64,000 nt of DNA from Gelidibacter pelagius (lineage in GTDB: Bacteria; Bacteroidota; Bacteroidia; Flavobacteriales; Flavobacteriaceae): assembly GCF_017581925.1 (NCBI RefSeq), contig NZ_JAGEVG010000007.1, positions 122,120 to 186,119 of the forward strand, in the 5' to 3' direction. The first letter of the stretch is position 1; every line of letters starts with the position of its first letter. The position numbers and the translations under genes were made by a program. Below the pieces are notes generated by a model that saw nothing but the letters and a program-made list of their open reading frames with translations, did not search any database and had not been told where the DNA came from. Shown here in pieces: positions 8,057 to 17,040 of the stretch.

Positions 8057-8962
8057 TTATTTCTTGTTCTCAGAAGGATCATCTTTTTCTAACCGGATCG
8101 GAAACCCCTTTTCTCCGCCATACAGTTTTATTTCCTGAATATCTGCCGGTAAGTAATAACCGTCTTTTTCTAAAGCTTCCTTTACGTTCCTTATGACATT
8201 ACCTTTTGTAATCAAGGCCATTCTTCTGAAATCTGTGGTATCTACCCAAAAAAATACTTTTAAGTTCACGGTACTTGTAGCCAATTGGTCTTCAATTACA
8301 AAATTCTCATGTTCTTCATCTTCTATTACTTTGGGCTCTTTTCGCAAAGTGTCCAGTATTGTCTTCTTCGCACCTTGTATATCGTCTTCGTAAGCAATCC
8401 CGATAATAAAATTCCATCTAAAAAAACCGTCCTCGGTGTAGTTGGTTACCGGTTTTCTCAGCACATCACTATTGGGTATATAAACGTCCTTTCCATCAAA
8501 GGTCTTTAGCTTGGTGTATCTAAATTCCAAGTTTTTAACCTTACCAAAGTCTTGGCCAATTTCAACTGTGTCATTTACATCAAAAGGCCTGTTAAAAGCC
8601 AAAATAACTCCAGCTATGAAATTTTCGCCAATATCTTTAAAAGCAAATCCAAAAACTATGGCGCTTGCTCCTGCAGCGGTCAAGATAGCGGTTGCAATAC
8701 CGCCCATTCCGGCAGCTCTTAAAGCAATCATTATCACAAAAATAACCAGGACATACCTTATGGATTGTCCCAAAAATTTACTCATGAGCGGGTCATGAGT
8801 TTTGGCATTTATCCGTGTTCTTGCAAACTGACCAACCCATTTGGCGATTAAAAAACCTAAGGCAACAATAAGAATTCCTATACCGATACCTGGTAATTGA
8901 TCAATCAGACCATTATAAAAATTGGTGAAAGATTCAGTAATAGTTATTGTATTGTCTTGCAT
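8057..8962 (-). CDS. Small MscS-family mechanosensitive channel
   Basis: A 301-residue MscS-type channel. Three predicted membrane helices lie at about 25-45, 65-85 and 92-120. TM3 contains AAGASAIVFGFAFKDIGENF, the Gly/Ala-rich pore helix. The beta domain follows (FDVNDTVEIGQDFGKVKNLE, then DVYIPNSDVLRKPVTNY). Length and layout match minimal MscS. It is a second, distinct MscS protein in this window beside the longer YbdG-like one. It lies 57 bp downstream of a small acidic protein on the same strand. Confidence 0.92.
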   Translation of the reverse strand: MQDNTITITESFTNFYNGLIDQLPGIGIGILIVALGFLIAKWVGQFARTRINAKTHDPLMSKFLGQSIRYVLVIFVIMIALRAAGMGGIATAILTAAGASAIVFGFAFKDIGENFIAGVILAFNRPFDVNDTVEIGQDFGKVKNLEFRYTKLKTFDGKDVYIPNSDVLRKPVTNYTEDGFFRWNFIIGIAYEDDIQGAKKTILDTLRKEPKVIEDEEHENFVIEDQLATSTVNLKVFFWVDTTDFRRMALITKGNVIRNVKEALEKDGYYLPADIQEIKLYGGEKGFPIRLEKDDPSENKK

Positions 8963-9019
8963 AGTGGGTTGGTCAAAAAAATATTTAATATGGTGACATA
9001 AACAAAAGGTGTCAATGTA

Positions 9020-9322
9020 TTACTGTTCGCTTCCATTCTCCTCCAGGGCATCATTATCTGGACCGCCTTGACTGTAGAGTTGGTTCTCTTCATCTTTCAA
9101 TTCCCTTTTTGAGCGGTCTTCTGGGAGGGTGCGTCCCGGAATGTCCAAATCCTCACCTTCAAAATCAACCGGATGTGTCCGATGATTTTCATCTAATTCT
9201 AAATCATCACCACCATCGGTTCTTAAGTTTTTCTGCTTTTCTCCCAACAAATCCTTATCGTGTTCTGAAACATTGGAGTCGTACTTCTGATCTTTTTTCT
9301 CTTCTTTTTTATTTGATGCCAT
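9020..9322 (-). CDS. Small acidic, likely disordered protein
   Basis: A 100-residue protein almost without hydrophobic residues, rich in Asp, Glu, Lys, Gly and Asn. It opens MASNKKEEKKDQKYDSN and continues DDLELDENHRTHPVDFEGED. No signal peptide, membrane helix or known domain is visible. Composition suggests an intrinsically disordered, perhaps stress-related protein. It lies upstream of, and co-directional with, the small MscS channel. Function unknown. Confidence 0.7.
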   Translation of the reverse strand: MASNKKEEKKDQKYDSNVSEHDKDLLGEKQKNLRTDGGDDLELDENHRTHPVDFEGEDLDIPGRTLPEDRSKRELKDEENQLYSQGGPDNDALEENGSEQ

Positions 9323-9671
9323 TGTTCACTTTTTTTAAATTCAACTTGAACTTTAAATGTACATCGAATAAAATCCTGTGTTTAACGGATTCGAAACTAA
9401 TATTGATGCAAATAGAAACAGTTTCATGCATATGAAGAACAGGCTTTGCAGATGGGTTCACATTAAATTGTGTAGGAGCAAAGATTACCTATAGATTGAT
9501 GTACTTTTGAAAAAGTAGATGAACTAGAGTACAATAGTCCAGTCTAACCCAGATGCTGTGGTGCAGTCAAATAGTTGATTTCCACTGGTTCTTGATACCC
9601 CGAGGTTATTGATTTCATCTCTTCTATATAGTATGTTTTATACTTAAACTTTATTCAATTTATATCATACA
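9323..9671. other. Intergenic region, divergent promoters
   Basis: A 349-bp gap between the divergent acidic-protein and alkene reductase genes. It contains one weak reverse copy of the 40-bp dispersed repeat (9577-9607). No gene or other structured element was recognised. Confidence 0.5.
9577..9607 (-). repeat. Dispersed 40-bp repeat, copy B (weak)
   Basis: The reverse complement reads AACCTCGGGGTATCAAG followed by ACCAGTGG, matching the order of the other copies but with several changes in the second half. Confidence 0.5.
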
Positions 9672-10790
9672 ATGTCAAAACAACCTTTACTGAGTACATA
9701 TACAATGGGCGACTTAGAATTGCCCAATAGAATGGTCATGGCACCAATGACCCGCAGTCGTGCCGCAAACAAGGGCAACGTTGCAACAGAAGATCTGCAC
9801 GTGATTTATTATACCCAAAGAGCCACGGCTGGATTGATTATCTCCGAAGGCTCACAAGTTTCAAAGGACGCTGTTGGCTATATCCATACCCCAGGAATCC
9901 ATTCACAAGAGCAGGTCGAAGGCTGGAAAAACGTAACCAAATCTGTACATGATGCTGGTGGACGCATTTTTATCCAATTATGGCATGTTGGACGAATGTC
10001 GCATCCAGACTTCCATGATGGGAGTCTGCCGTTGGCTCCTTCAGCCATCAATCCTCATTCAAAGTCTTTTACACCGGAGGGTTTTAAAGATACGGTTACC
10101 CCAAAGGAAATGACCTTGGAAGATATCAAAATCACTATTGGTGATTTCCAGAACGCCGCCAAGAATGCTGTAGAGGCTGGATTTGATGGCGTTGAAATCC
10201 ATTCGTCCAATGGCTATCTATTCCATCAGTTTTTTAATGGAACAAGTAATCACCGTAAAGACCAATATGGTGGAAGTATTGAAAATAAGGCACGTTTTTT
10301 CTTTGAAACATTAGATGCCATTCAGCAAGTCATTCCGCAAAACAGAATAGGTGTACGTTTTAATCCATCACTTCATAATATATTCGGAATGACGATGGAT
10401 AAAGATACGATTCCGACTTTTGATTATATTATTGACAGATTGGATAAGGATTATGATTTGGCGTATATCCATTTATCAGAACCCTTCAATGACGTCTCTG
10501 AGGTTGCCTTTGCGGAACCCCATATTGCAAAGCGTTACCGTCCAAAATACAAAGGAACTTTAATGATCAGCACAGGGTTTGATCAAGAATCTGGCAATAA
10601 AGTCATTGAGGACGGTGATGCCGATTTAGTGTCTTTTGCTAAACTTTATATCTCCAATCCTGATTTGGTGGGACGATTCAGGGAGAACTTAGCAACGACA
10701 CCATGGGATACAGCCACTTTTTATACTCGAGGAAAAGAGGGCTATACCACATACGAAACAAAATCTCGAGACTTAATTCCAAATTCATAA
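9672..10790 (+). CDS. Old Yellow Enzyme family alkene reductase
   Basis: A 372-residue FMN-dependent ene-reductase of the OYE/NemA family, which uses NAD(P)H to reduce activated C=C bonds of enals, enones and nitro compounds in the cytoplasm. Visible: LPNRMVMAPMTRSRA near residue 20, IFIQLWHVGRMSHP near 100, the substrate-binding FDGVEIHSSNGYLFHQF near 175 and RIGVRFNP near 225. The next gene begins 4 bp later, so it is co-transcribed with the semialdehyde dehydrogenase. Confidence 0.93.
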   Translation: MSKQPLLSTYTMGDLELPNRMVMAPMTRSRAANKGNVATEDLHVIYYTQRATAGLIISEGSQVSKDAVGYIHTPGIHSQEQVEGWKNVTKSVHDAGGRIFIQLWHVGRMSHPDFHDGSLPLAPSAINPHSKSFTPEGFKDTVTPKEMTLEDIKITIGDFQNAAKNAVEAGFDGVEIHSSNGYLFHQFFNGTSNHRKDQYGGSIENKARFFFETLDAIQQVIPQNRIGVRFNPSLHNIFGMTMDKDTIPTFDYIIDRLDKDYDLAYIHLSEPFNDVSEVAFAEPHIAKRYRPKYKGTLMISTGFDQESGNKVIEDGDADLVSFAKLYISNPDLVGRFRENLATTPWDTATFYTRGKEGYTTYETKSRDLIPNS

Positions 10791-10794
10791 AATA

Positions 10795-12195
10795 ATGAGC
10801 ACTACAGATAAACAAAAAAACTTTACAACAATAAATCCAACTTCTGAGAAAGAAATAAAGACCTATACCTATATGACAGATGAGGAGGCCGAAAATGCCG
10901 TCAAAAAATGTCATGAGGCTTATTTAAAATGGCGACATACGCCAATTAAAGACCGGGCAAAAATCATTAAAGCCATTGGTCAGGAATTAATATCTCAAAA
11001 AGATAAATTCGCCACATTGATGACTGATGAAATGGGCAAGCTCCTTAGACAAAGTCATCAAGAAATTGAATTATGTGCAGGAATCTGTGATTTTACAGCC
11101 ACTGAAGGCTTGAACGTATTGAAAGATGAAGAACGTGAATTGTCCGATGGAGGCAAAGGGATCATTACCTATTCCCCCATAGGCGTTATTTACGGCATTC
11201 AACCGTGGAATTTCCCCGCCTATCAAGTCATTCGCTATTCCATTGCCAATCTAATGGCAGGAAATGGGATTTTACTCAAACATGCGAAAAACGTTACGGG
11301 TTCAGCACTTTTATTAAAAGAAATTTACGAAACGGCTGGCCTTCCGAAAGATTTATTTACAGTGTTGATTATTGATCATGACCAATCTGATACAATCATC
11401 GAAAACGAATTGGTACGCGGCGTCACATTAACCGGAAGTTCTGAAGCTGGTAAAATTATCGCCAAGAAAGCGGGTGGCGTTTTAAAGAAAACCGTCTTGG
11501 AATTGGGAAGTAATGATGCGTATTTGGTTTTAGAAGACGCTGATATAGCTTTGGCAGCGAAAACCTGCGTTCAAGGACGTGTTTATAATAATGGTGAAAC
11601 TTGTGTTTCAGCCAAACGTTTTATAGTGACGGAAAAAGTTTACGACGAATTCAAAGCCGCTTTTGTAGAAGGCATGAAAACCATTGTGACGGGAGATCCA
11701 AAAGAAAAATCGTCAAAAATGGGCCCTTTGGCGCGTAAAGATCTACGTGAAACGCTTCATGATCAAGTGGAGAAAAGCGTCCAGAAGGGCGCGAAAATTA
11801 TTTTAGGAGGAAAAATACCGAATGAGAAAGGTTATTTCTATCCTGCCACAATCTTGGACAACGTACAACCTGGGCAACCGGCTTATGATGATGAACTCTT
11901 CGGTCCTGTAGCGTCTTTAATTAAAGCAAAAGACGATGAAGATGCTATGCGAATTGCAAATGACAGTAGATTTGGACTGGGTGGTGGTATTTTCTCCAAA
12001 GACCAGAAAAAAGCCATCGCATTGGCACAAAACCATTTTGACACCGGAATGGTCAATATTAATTCCTTCGGATTGGCGCGGCCAAATATGCCATTTGGAG
12101 GGATCAAGAATTCAGGATACGGAAGAGAACATGGCGGTTTTGGACTTTGCGAATTTGTAAATGCAAAATCAATTTTTATTCCAAAGAAAAAATAA
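10795..12195 (+). CDS. NAD(P)-dependent succinate-semialdehyde-type dehydrogenase
   Basis: A 466-residue aldehyde dehydrogenase of the GabD/Sad type, oxidising an aldehyde to its acid. Visible: IQPWNFPAYQVIR near residue 135, the cofactor motif TLTGSSEAGKIIAKKAG near 205, the general base region VLELGSNDAYLV near 235, and the catalytic Cys in VYNNGETCVSAKRFIV near 270. It follows the alkene reductase by 4 bp. Context suggests processing of reactive aldehydes rather than a GABA pathway, since no aminotransferase is nearby. Confidence 0.92.
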   Translation: MSTTDKQKNFTTINPTSEKEIKTYTYMTDEEAENAVKKCHEAYLKWRHTPIKDRAKIIKAIGQELISQKDKFATLMTDEMGKLLRQSHQEIELCAGICDFTATEGLNVLKDEERELSDGGKGIITYSPIGVIYGIQPWNFPAYQVIRYSIANLMAGNGILLKHAKNVTGSALLLKEIYETAGLPKDLFTVLIIDHDQSDTIIENELVRGVTLTGSSEAGKIIAKKAGGVLKKTVLELGSNDAYLVLEDADIALAAKTCVQGRVYNNGETCVSAKRFIVTEKVYDEFKAAFVEGMKTIVTGDPKEKSSKMGPLARKDLRETLHDQVEKSVQKGAKIILGGKIPNEKGYFYPATILDNVQPGQPAYDDELFGPVASLIKAKDDEDAMRIANDSRFGLGGGIFSKDQKKAIALAQNHFDTGMVNINSFGLARPNMPFGGIKNSGYGREHGGFGLCEFVNAKSIFIPKKK

Positions 12196-12286
12196 ATAAA
12201 ACATATGGAATGCGCTAAGGTGAAGCTATTTCAAAACAGACACAAGCGCAGATCCACTTTAAGATTTAACTTTAAAAACAAAAATC

Positions 12287-12706
12287 ATGAAATTTAACAG
12301 AACAGCAAAAGCCCACTGGGAAGGTGGCGGAAAAGATGGAAAAGGATCTTTAACTACGGAGAGTGGCGTTTTAAAAGCATCTCCTTATGCCTTCAAAACG
12401 CGTTTTGAAGATGCGGTTGGAACCAATCCTGAAGAGTTGATTGGCGCAGCGCATGCGGGATGCTTTACAATGCAATTGAGTTTCTTTTTGGTGGAAGAAG
12501 GGTTTACTGCAGAACGTTTGGATACCAATGCAAGAGTCTTTTTTGAAGATGGGAGCATCCCGAAAATAGAATTGGAACTCAATGGCAAAGTACCGGGCAT
12601 GGAAGAAAGTAAATTTAAAGAAATTGCCAACAAAGCAAAAGAAAATTGTCCAGTATCAAAATTATTGAAGGCTGATATCACCTTAAAGACATCTTTTGAA
12701 AGTTAA
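12287..12706 (+). CDS. OsmC-family peroxiredoxin-like protein
   Basis: A 139-residue OsmC/Ohr-superfamily protein, predicted to reduce organic hydroperoxides. Two conserved cysteines are present: [16 protein letters not shown] near residue 60 and [14 protein letters not shown] near 125, the redox pair of OsmC. The opening [20 protein letters not shown] is typical of the OsmC subgroup. It lies 91 bp after the aldehyde dehydrogenase on the same strand and fits an electrophile/peroxide-defence set. Confidence 0.92.
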   Translation: MKFNRTAKAHWEGGGKDGKGSLTTESGVLKASPYAFKTRFEDAVGTNPEELIGAAHAGCFTMQLSFFLVEEGFTAERLDTNARVFFEDGSIPKIELELNGKVPGMEESKFKEIANKAKENCPVSKLLKADITLKTSFES

Positions 12707-12904
12707 GTAATTGTTTCTCCGTGTTGGAAATTAGAACTGGCAGGATTGATTGGATGCTTTTCTCTTTTAAAGCTCAGAATGATATGATCGTTTAAGGATT
12801 ATGTTAGGATGGCTAACAATCTTGCCACTATGATACTATCAAGTGTTTGTTCATGGAGCATTCATCAAATCTTCAATATCTAATAACAATAAAAAATAAT
12901 ACTA

Positions 12905-13957
12905 ATGAACACAACCATAAAAGCTTACGGTGCAGATGATGCCAAGGCAGATTTAAAACAAATGGACATACAACGCAGAGGCTGTGGCGATGATGATGTT
13001 AAAATAGACATTAACTTTTGTGGCGTTTGTCATAGTGACATCCACACCGTTAGAAATGATTGGAAAAATTCAAGGTATCCGGTAGTTCCAGGGCATGAAA
13101 TCGTTGGTAGGGTAGTTGAAATCGGCAAAAATGTAAGCAAGTTTAAAAAGGGTGATCTGGTAGGGGTTGGCTGTATGGTCGATTCGTGTCAGGAGTGTTC
13201 AGCCTGCAAGGACGATTTGGAACAGTTTTGTGAAAAAGGCATGGTGGGTACTTACAATGGGAAAGACAAACACTTAGGCGGACATACCTTTGGAGGCTAT
13301 TCTACATCGATAACGGTAGATAAGGAATTTGTATTAACCATTCCTGAGAATATCGACCCAAAGGGTGCAGCACCTTTATTATGTGCAGGAATTACTACTT
13401 GGTCGCCATTACGCACTTGGAATGTTAAAAAGGGTGATAAAGTAGGTGTAATTGGATTGGGTGGCCTTGGCCACATGGGTGTTAAATTTGCCAATGCTTT
13501 GGGGGCACATGTTGTGATGATTACAACCTCACCCGACAAAGCCAAAGACGCCAAGGTTCTTGGAGCTCATGAAGTCCTTATTTCAAAAGATCAGGACGAC
13601 ATGAAAAAGCACGCGAACAGTTTTGATTTTATACTGAATACTATTCCAGTAGGACATGAGATGGATCCTTACATCGCCCTCCTAAAACGCGATGCGACTA
13701 TGGTTCTTGTGGGTGCCGTGGAGCCTTTAAAACCATTTCATGGCGGCGGACTTATTGGTGGACGAAAGCGCATTGCCGGCTCTTTAATCGGTGGTATCAA
13801 AGAAACTCAAGAAATGTTGGATTTCTGTGGAGAACATAATATTGTGTCAGATATAGAACTTATTGATATGAAAGATATTAACAAGGCTTATGAACGCGTG
13901 ATTGATTCCGATGTGAAATACCGATTTGTTATTGATATGGCATCTTTAAAGGATTAA
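12905..13957 (+). CDS. Zinc-dependent NAD(P) alcohol dehydrogenase
   Basis: A 350-residue medium-chain dehydrogenase of the YahK/cinnamyl-alcohol type that interconverts aldehydes and alcohols. Catalytic zinc ligands are visible in CGVCHSDIHT and GHEIVGRV. The structural-zinc cysteines lie in the loop CMVDSCQECSACKDDLEQFC. The nucleotide-binding motif is VGVIGLGGLGHMGVKFA near residue 185. It ends the aldehyde/redox group at 9.7-14 kb; a strong terminator follows. Confidence 0.93.
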   Translation: MNTTIKAYGADDAKADLKQMDIQRRGCGDDDVKIDINFCGVCHSDIHTVRNDWKNSRYPVVPGHEIVGRVVEIGKNVSKFKKGDLVGVGCMVDSCQECSACKDDLEQFCEKGMVGTYNGKDKHLGGHTFGGYSTSITVDKEFVLTIPENIDPKGAAPLLCAGITTWSPLRTWNVKKGDKVGVIGLGGLGHMGVKFANALGAHVVMITTSPDKAKDAKVLGAHEVLISKDQDDMKKHANSFDFILNTIPVGHEMDPYIALLKRDATMVLVGAVEPLKPFHGGGLIGGRKRIAGSLIGGIKETQEMLDFCGEHNIVSDIELIDMKDINKAYERVIDSDVKYRFVIDMASLKD

Positions 13958-13984
13958 ACTGATCAAAAGAAATATCAAGATTAA

Positions 13985-14010
13985 AAGAGACGTTCGAGCG
14001 TCTCTTTTCT
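13985..14010 (+). terminator. Rho-independent terminator
   Basis: An 8-bp perfect stem (AAGAGACG / CGTCTCTT) with a TTCGAG loop and a following T-rich tract, placed 27 bp after the alcohol dehydrogenase. Confidence 0.85.
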
Positions 14011-14018
14011 TATTTTTG
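14011..14018 (+). promoter_or_regulatory. -7 element (TATTTTTG) for the EamA gene
   Basis: TATTTTTG matches TAnnTTTG. It lies directly after the preceding terminator and 39 bp before the EamA start. Confidence 0.45.
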
Positions 14019-14057
14019 CAAATCCTTTTTCATTAAAAGTCCAACACAAAACAACCA

Positions 14058-14975
14058 ATGAGCAGTTCAAGAAACACCCTCTTTATCATACTTGCATTTT
14101 TCTCAATCTATGTTATTTGGGGTTCTACCTATCTATTGAATAAAATTGCGGTAACTGAACTGCCACCTTTCATGTTGGCCTCTATCCGATTTATGACCGC
14201 AGGTCTCCTCATTTTTATCATCGCAAAATTGATGGGGAAATCTTTAGCCATCACTAAAAAACAGCTTATTAATGTATTTATCGCCGGGTTCTTGTTTCTG
14301 ACCATCGGTAACGGGATAGTGGTGTGGGCTTTGAAATATGTAGATAGTGGATTTGCAGCTTTAGAAATATCAGCACAACCTTTAGTCGTTTTAATTTTAA
14401 TGCGCATTTTTCAAGGAAAAAAAATTAAGGCCATGTCGGTTTTAGGGGTAGTCTTAGGAATTATAGGCATTTATTTATTGGTCAGTCAAAATGAAGTGGT
14501 CAGTAAAGAAGGGTCAATTACTGGAATGATCATGATTTTCTTTTGTATGGTGAGTTGGGCTGCGGGAAGTCTATTTGTTGGAAACGCCGATTTACCGAGC
14601 AACTATTTCGTGAATACTGGTTATCAAATGGTCGCAGGAGGTTTTATGCTGGTTATAGCAAGTTTAATCTTTGGGGAAACATGGAGTTTGCCAAATGCAT
14701 GGAGTGAAGAGGTGCAGTGGTCTATGGTATTACTGATTGTTTTTGGCAGTATTGTAGCCTTTACTTCTTTTAATTTTCTTCTGAAAAAAGTCTCACCAGA
14801 TAAAGTGGCAACTTCAACCTATGTCAATCCAATTATCGCTTTGTTGTTAGGTTGGTATTTTTTGAATGAAGTCATCACCACACAATCGATTGTGGCTGCA
14901 ATAGTTTTATTAACAGGTGTATATTTCATCAATACCAAAAAGAAGTTGGTCATTTTTGCGAGGTTTCGTAAGTAG
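14058..14975 (+). CDS. EamA/DMT-family transporter
   Basis: A 305-residue drug/metabolite transporter of the inner membrane with about ten hydrophobic segments arranged as two EamA repeats. Visible: IYVIWGSTYLLNKIAV near residue 20, FMTAGLLIFII, ALKYVDSGFAALEISAQPL near residue 100, and in the second half SWAAGSLFVGN and PIIALLLGWYFLNEVIT. Such proteins usually export amino acids or small metabolites. The next gene, a Thr/Ser dehydratase, starts 30 bp later, which may hint at an amino-acid-related substrate (inference). Confidence 0.9.
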   Translation: MSSSRNTLFIILAFFSIYVIWGSTYLLNKIAVTELPPFMLASIRFMTAGLLIFIIAKLMGKSLAITKKQLINVFIAGFLFLTIGNGIVVWALKYVDSGFAALEISAQPLVVLILMRIFQGKKIKAMSVLGVVLGIIGIYLLVSQNEVVSKEGSITGMIMIFFCMVSWAAGSLFVGNADLPSNYFVNTGYQMVAGGFMLVIASLIFGETWSLPNAWSEEVQWSMVLLIVFGSIVAFTSFNFLLKKVSPDKVATSTYVNPIIALLLGWYFLNEVITTQSIVAAIVLLTGVYFINTKKKLVIFARFRK

Positions 14976-15005
14976 ATTTTAAATATCTTTAGGTTTTAAT
15001 TTGAT

Positions 15006-15944
15006 ATGAATAAACAAACGCTTTTAGAAACAAGACAGCGCATTTCGGCGTATGTTCACAACACTCCAATTTGCACTTCACACTTATTAGATGATATTTC
15101 AGGTGGAAAGTTATTTTTCAAATGTGAAAACTTTCAGAAAATGGGCGCATTTAAGATGCGCGGTGCCACCAATGCCATTATGCAACTCACCAAAGCACAG
15201 CAGGAGCGAGGCGTGGTGACCCATTCTTCAGGGAATTTTGCTCAGGCCTTATCTCTTGCCGCAAAAAATTTGGGCGTAACCGCATACATCGTCATGCCCA
15301 AAAACGCACCTAAAGTCAAAAGAGATGCTGTTTTGGGCTATGGCGGAATAATAACCGATTGCGAATCAAACATTAAGGCAAGAGAGGAAGCAGCAGCACA
15401 AATTGTTGCTGAAAAAGGTGCTACTTTTATCCATCCATCCAATGATTTGAACGTGATATTAGGAAATGCCACTGCAGCCATGGAACTACTTGAAGTGCAT
15501 CCTGATTTGAACTGCATCATAAGTCCCGTTGGCGGTGGCGGATTGATTGCAGGTACAGCTTTAGCAGCACATTACTTCGGAACACAATGCAAAACCATCG
15601 GAGGAGAACCAATGGTTACGGACGATGCTTTCAGATCTTTGCAAACTGGCCAAATTGAAACGAATATTACAACCAATACCATTGCCGACGGATTGCGCAC
15701 ACAATTGGGCGATATCAATTTTCCAATCCTACAGCAGCACGTGGACCATATTATTAGAGTGGAAGAAGAAGAGATTGTGAAAGCCATGAGACTACTTTGG
15801 GAACGCTTAAAGATTGTGGTTGAGCCTTCAAGTGCTGTCGCATTTGCCGCAGTGTTAAAAAACAAGGCCTATTTTAAGGGTAAAAAGGTGGGAATTATAC
15901 TTTCTGGTGGCAATGTGGACTTGGACACTTTGAGATTTTCCTGA
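15006..15944 (+). CDS. PLP-dependent threonine/serine dehydratase
   Basis: A 312-residue fold-type II PLP enzyme. The Schiff-base lysine lies in FQKMGAFKMRGATNAI near residue 50, the substrate loop is SSGNFAQAL near 77, and the phosphate-binding glycine loop is PVGGGGLIAGTALAA near 175. Length fits a single catalytic domain without the regulatory ACT-like domains of biosynthetic IlvA, as in catabolic dehydratases and serine racemases. Predicted reaction: Thr or Ser to 2-oxoacid plus ammonia, or racemisation. Confidence 0.9.
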   Translation: MNKQTLLETRQRISAYVHNTPICTSHLLDDISGGKLFFKCENFQKMGAFKMRGATNAIMQLTKAQQERGVVTHSSGNFAQALSLAAKNLGVTAYIVMPKNAPKVKRDAVLGYGGIITDCESNIKAREEAAAQIVAEKGATFIHPSNDLNVILGNATAAMELLEVHPDLNCIISPVGGGGLIAGTALAAHYFGTQCKTIGGEPMVTDDAFRSLQTGQIETNITTNTIADGLRTQLGDINFPILQQHVDHIIRVEEEEIVKAMRLLWERLKIVVEPSSAVAFAAVLKNKAYFKGKKVGIILSGGNVDLDTLRFS

Positions 15945-15959
15945 ATCAGCGTACCATTT

Positions 15960-15978
15960 AACGTCAAAATTTGACGTT
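15960..15978. promoter_or_regulatory. Near-perfect palindrome, candidate operator
   Basis: AACGTCAAA and TTTGACGTT are exact reverse complements separated by a single A. It lies 15 bp after the dehydratase stop and 108 bp before the next start. There is no following T tract, so an operator fits better than a terminator. Confidence 0.4.
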
Positions 15979-16053
15979 CGTATAAGCGACTTACCTTTTA
16001 TCGTTTATATTGAGCGTTTGCATATTTTTTTTCACTTCAGGGATACAATCGTT

Positions 16054-16061
16054 TAGTTTTG
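16054..16061 (+). promoter_or_regulatory. -7 element (TAGTTTTG)
   Basis: TAGTTTTG matches TAnnTTTG and lies 24 bp upstream of the ATG at 16086. It also supports that ATG over a TTG at 16059 that overlaps the element. Confidence 0.45.
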
Positions 16062-16085
16062 AATGAATTAATAATTGTTCGTCCC

Positions 16086-16709
16086 ATGAGAAAATTAGTC
16101 TACCTACTGTCTGTTTCATTTTTTTTAGGCAGTTTTTGTGCCGTAAATGCTCAAGGATCTTTGGAAGAACTTCCTAATGATTACCAAACACGCCATGCTA
16201 TTTTTGATTATTCAGAAAATGAATTGACCAATACTGATTCCATTCCTGATTTCGCATCAAAATCGGATCCTTTAAAAATTACAGGTACCGTCTTTTTAAG
16301 TGACGGCATTACTCCGGCCAAGGATGTTATTTTATATATCAATCAAGCCGATGAACAAGGTAATTATGAATTGAAAAAACAGAATGACAAGCGCTACGTA
16401 TATCACAGGGGGTGGGTTAAAACCGACGCTGACGGAAAATACACTTTTTACACCTTCGTTCCTGGCAAAGAAAGGAGAAGCAATGACTTTAAGAAAATTC
16501 ACTTGGTGATCAAAGAACCGAATAATGTTGAAATTAATGGATTTGATTTTATATTTGATAACGATCCACTCTTATCCAAATCTTGTCGTAGAAAAATCGC
16601 TAAAAATGGTATGGATAACATCCTCAAACCAGAAAAGAAAGAATCCATTTCAGTGGCTACAAAAAACATTGTTTTAAAGGAACAAAGAATTGAGTACGCA
16701 AAAAAATAA
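16086..16709 (+). CDS. Secreted intradiol-dioxygenase-like protein, probably lacking iron ligands
   Basis: A 207-residue exported protein. The signal peptide MRKLVYLLSVSFFLGSFCAV is followed by NAQG, so the ATG at 16086 is preferred over the upstream TTG. The core KITGTVFLSDGITPAKDVIL, YVYHRGWVKTDADGKYTFYT and FVPGK matches the intradiol ring-cleavage dioxygenase fold. Canonical enzymes bind iron with a Tyr shortly after the PG motif and with an HxH; here the first is replaced (PGKERR) and the second reads KKIHL, with one His. Catalysis is therefore doubtful. Function unknown. Confidence 0.75.
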   Translation: MRKLVYLLSVSFFLGSFCAVNAQGSLEELPNDYQTRHAIFDYSENELTNTDSIPDFASKSDPLKITGTVFLSDGITPAKDVILYINQADEQGNYELKKQNDKRYVYHRGWVKTDADGKYTFYTFVPGKERRSNDFKKIHLVIKEPNNVEINGFDFIFDNDPLLSKSCRRKIAKNGMDNILKPEKKESISVATKNIVLKEQRIEYAKK

Positions 16710-16735
16710 TATATAAGACCAATAATAACCAACAA

Positions 16736-16763
16736 AAAAATCCCGCAATTTGCGGGATTTTTT
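16736..16763. terminator. Bidirectional rho-independent terminator
   Basis: AATCCCGCAA/TTGCGGGATT stem with A-run on the left and T-run on the right, lying between convergent genes. It can serve both. Confidence 0.88.
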
Positions 16764-16782
16764 GATATAGTTTTCTAATGTT

Positions 16783-17040
16783 CTAATTTTTCATCTCATT
16801 GACTTCCTTTTGGATGTCAGCGACTTCTTTTTTGGCACCAGTTTTCAATTCATCAAATTTATTCTTGACGGTTGATTCTACGTCGTTATATGTCTCTTTG
16901 ACTCTTTGACCGACTTCATTAACCTTGCCATGTAATTCTTCCTTTTTTTCTGGAGATAAATTTTTATATTTCCACCAGGCGAATACACCTGCTCCTATTC
17001 CTAATAAGGCCAACAGGCCTTTTCCTTGTTGTTTTTTCAT
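16783..17040 (-). CDS. YtxH-domain small protein
   Basis: An 85-residue protein. An N-terminal hydrophobic segment (GLLALLGIGAGVFAWWKY, about 8-25) is followed by a charged helical tail with repeated Val-Lys/Glu patterns (EVGQRVKETYNDVESTVKNK) as in YtxH/gas-vesicle-GvpP-like stress proteins. It is probably anchored in the inner membrane. Role unknown; homologues elsewhere are general stress proteins. Confidence 0.8.
   Translation of the reverse strand: MKKQQGKGLLALLGIGAGVFAWWKYKNLSPEKKEELHGKVNEVGQRVKETYNDVESTVKNKFDELKTGAKKEVADIQKEVNEMKN

Noticed and set aside
10795..12195. GABA shunt role for the semialdehyde dehydrogenase
   Set aside because: No GABA aminotransferase or transporter is adjacent; neighbours point to aldehyde detoxification.
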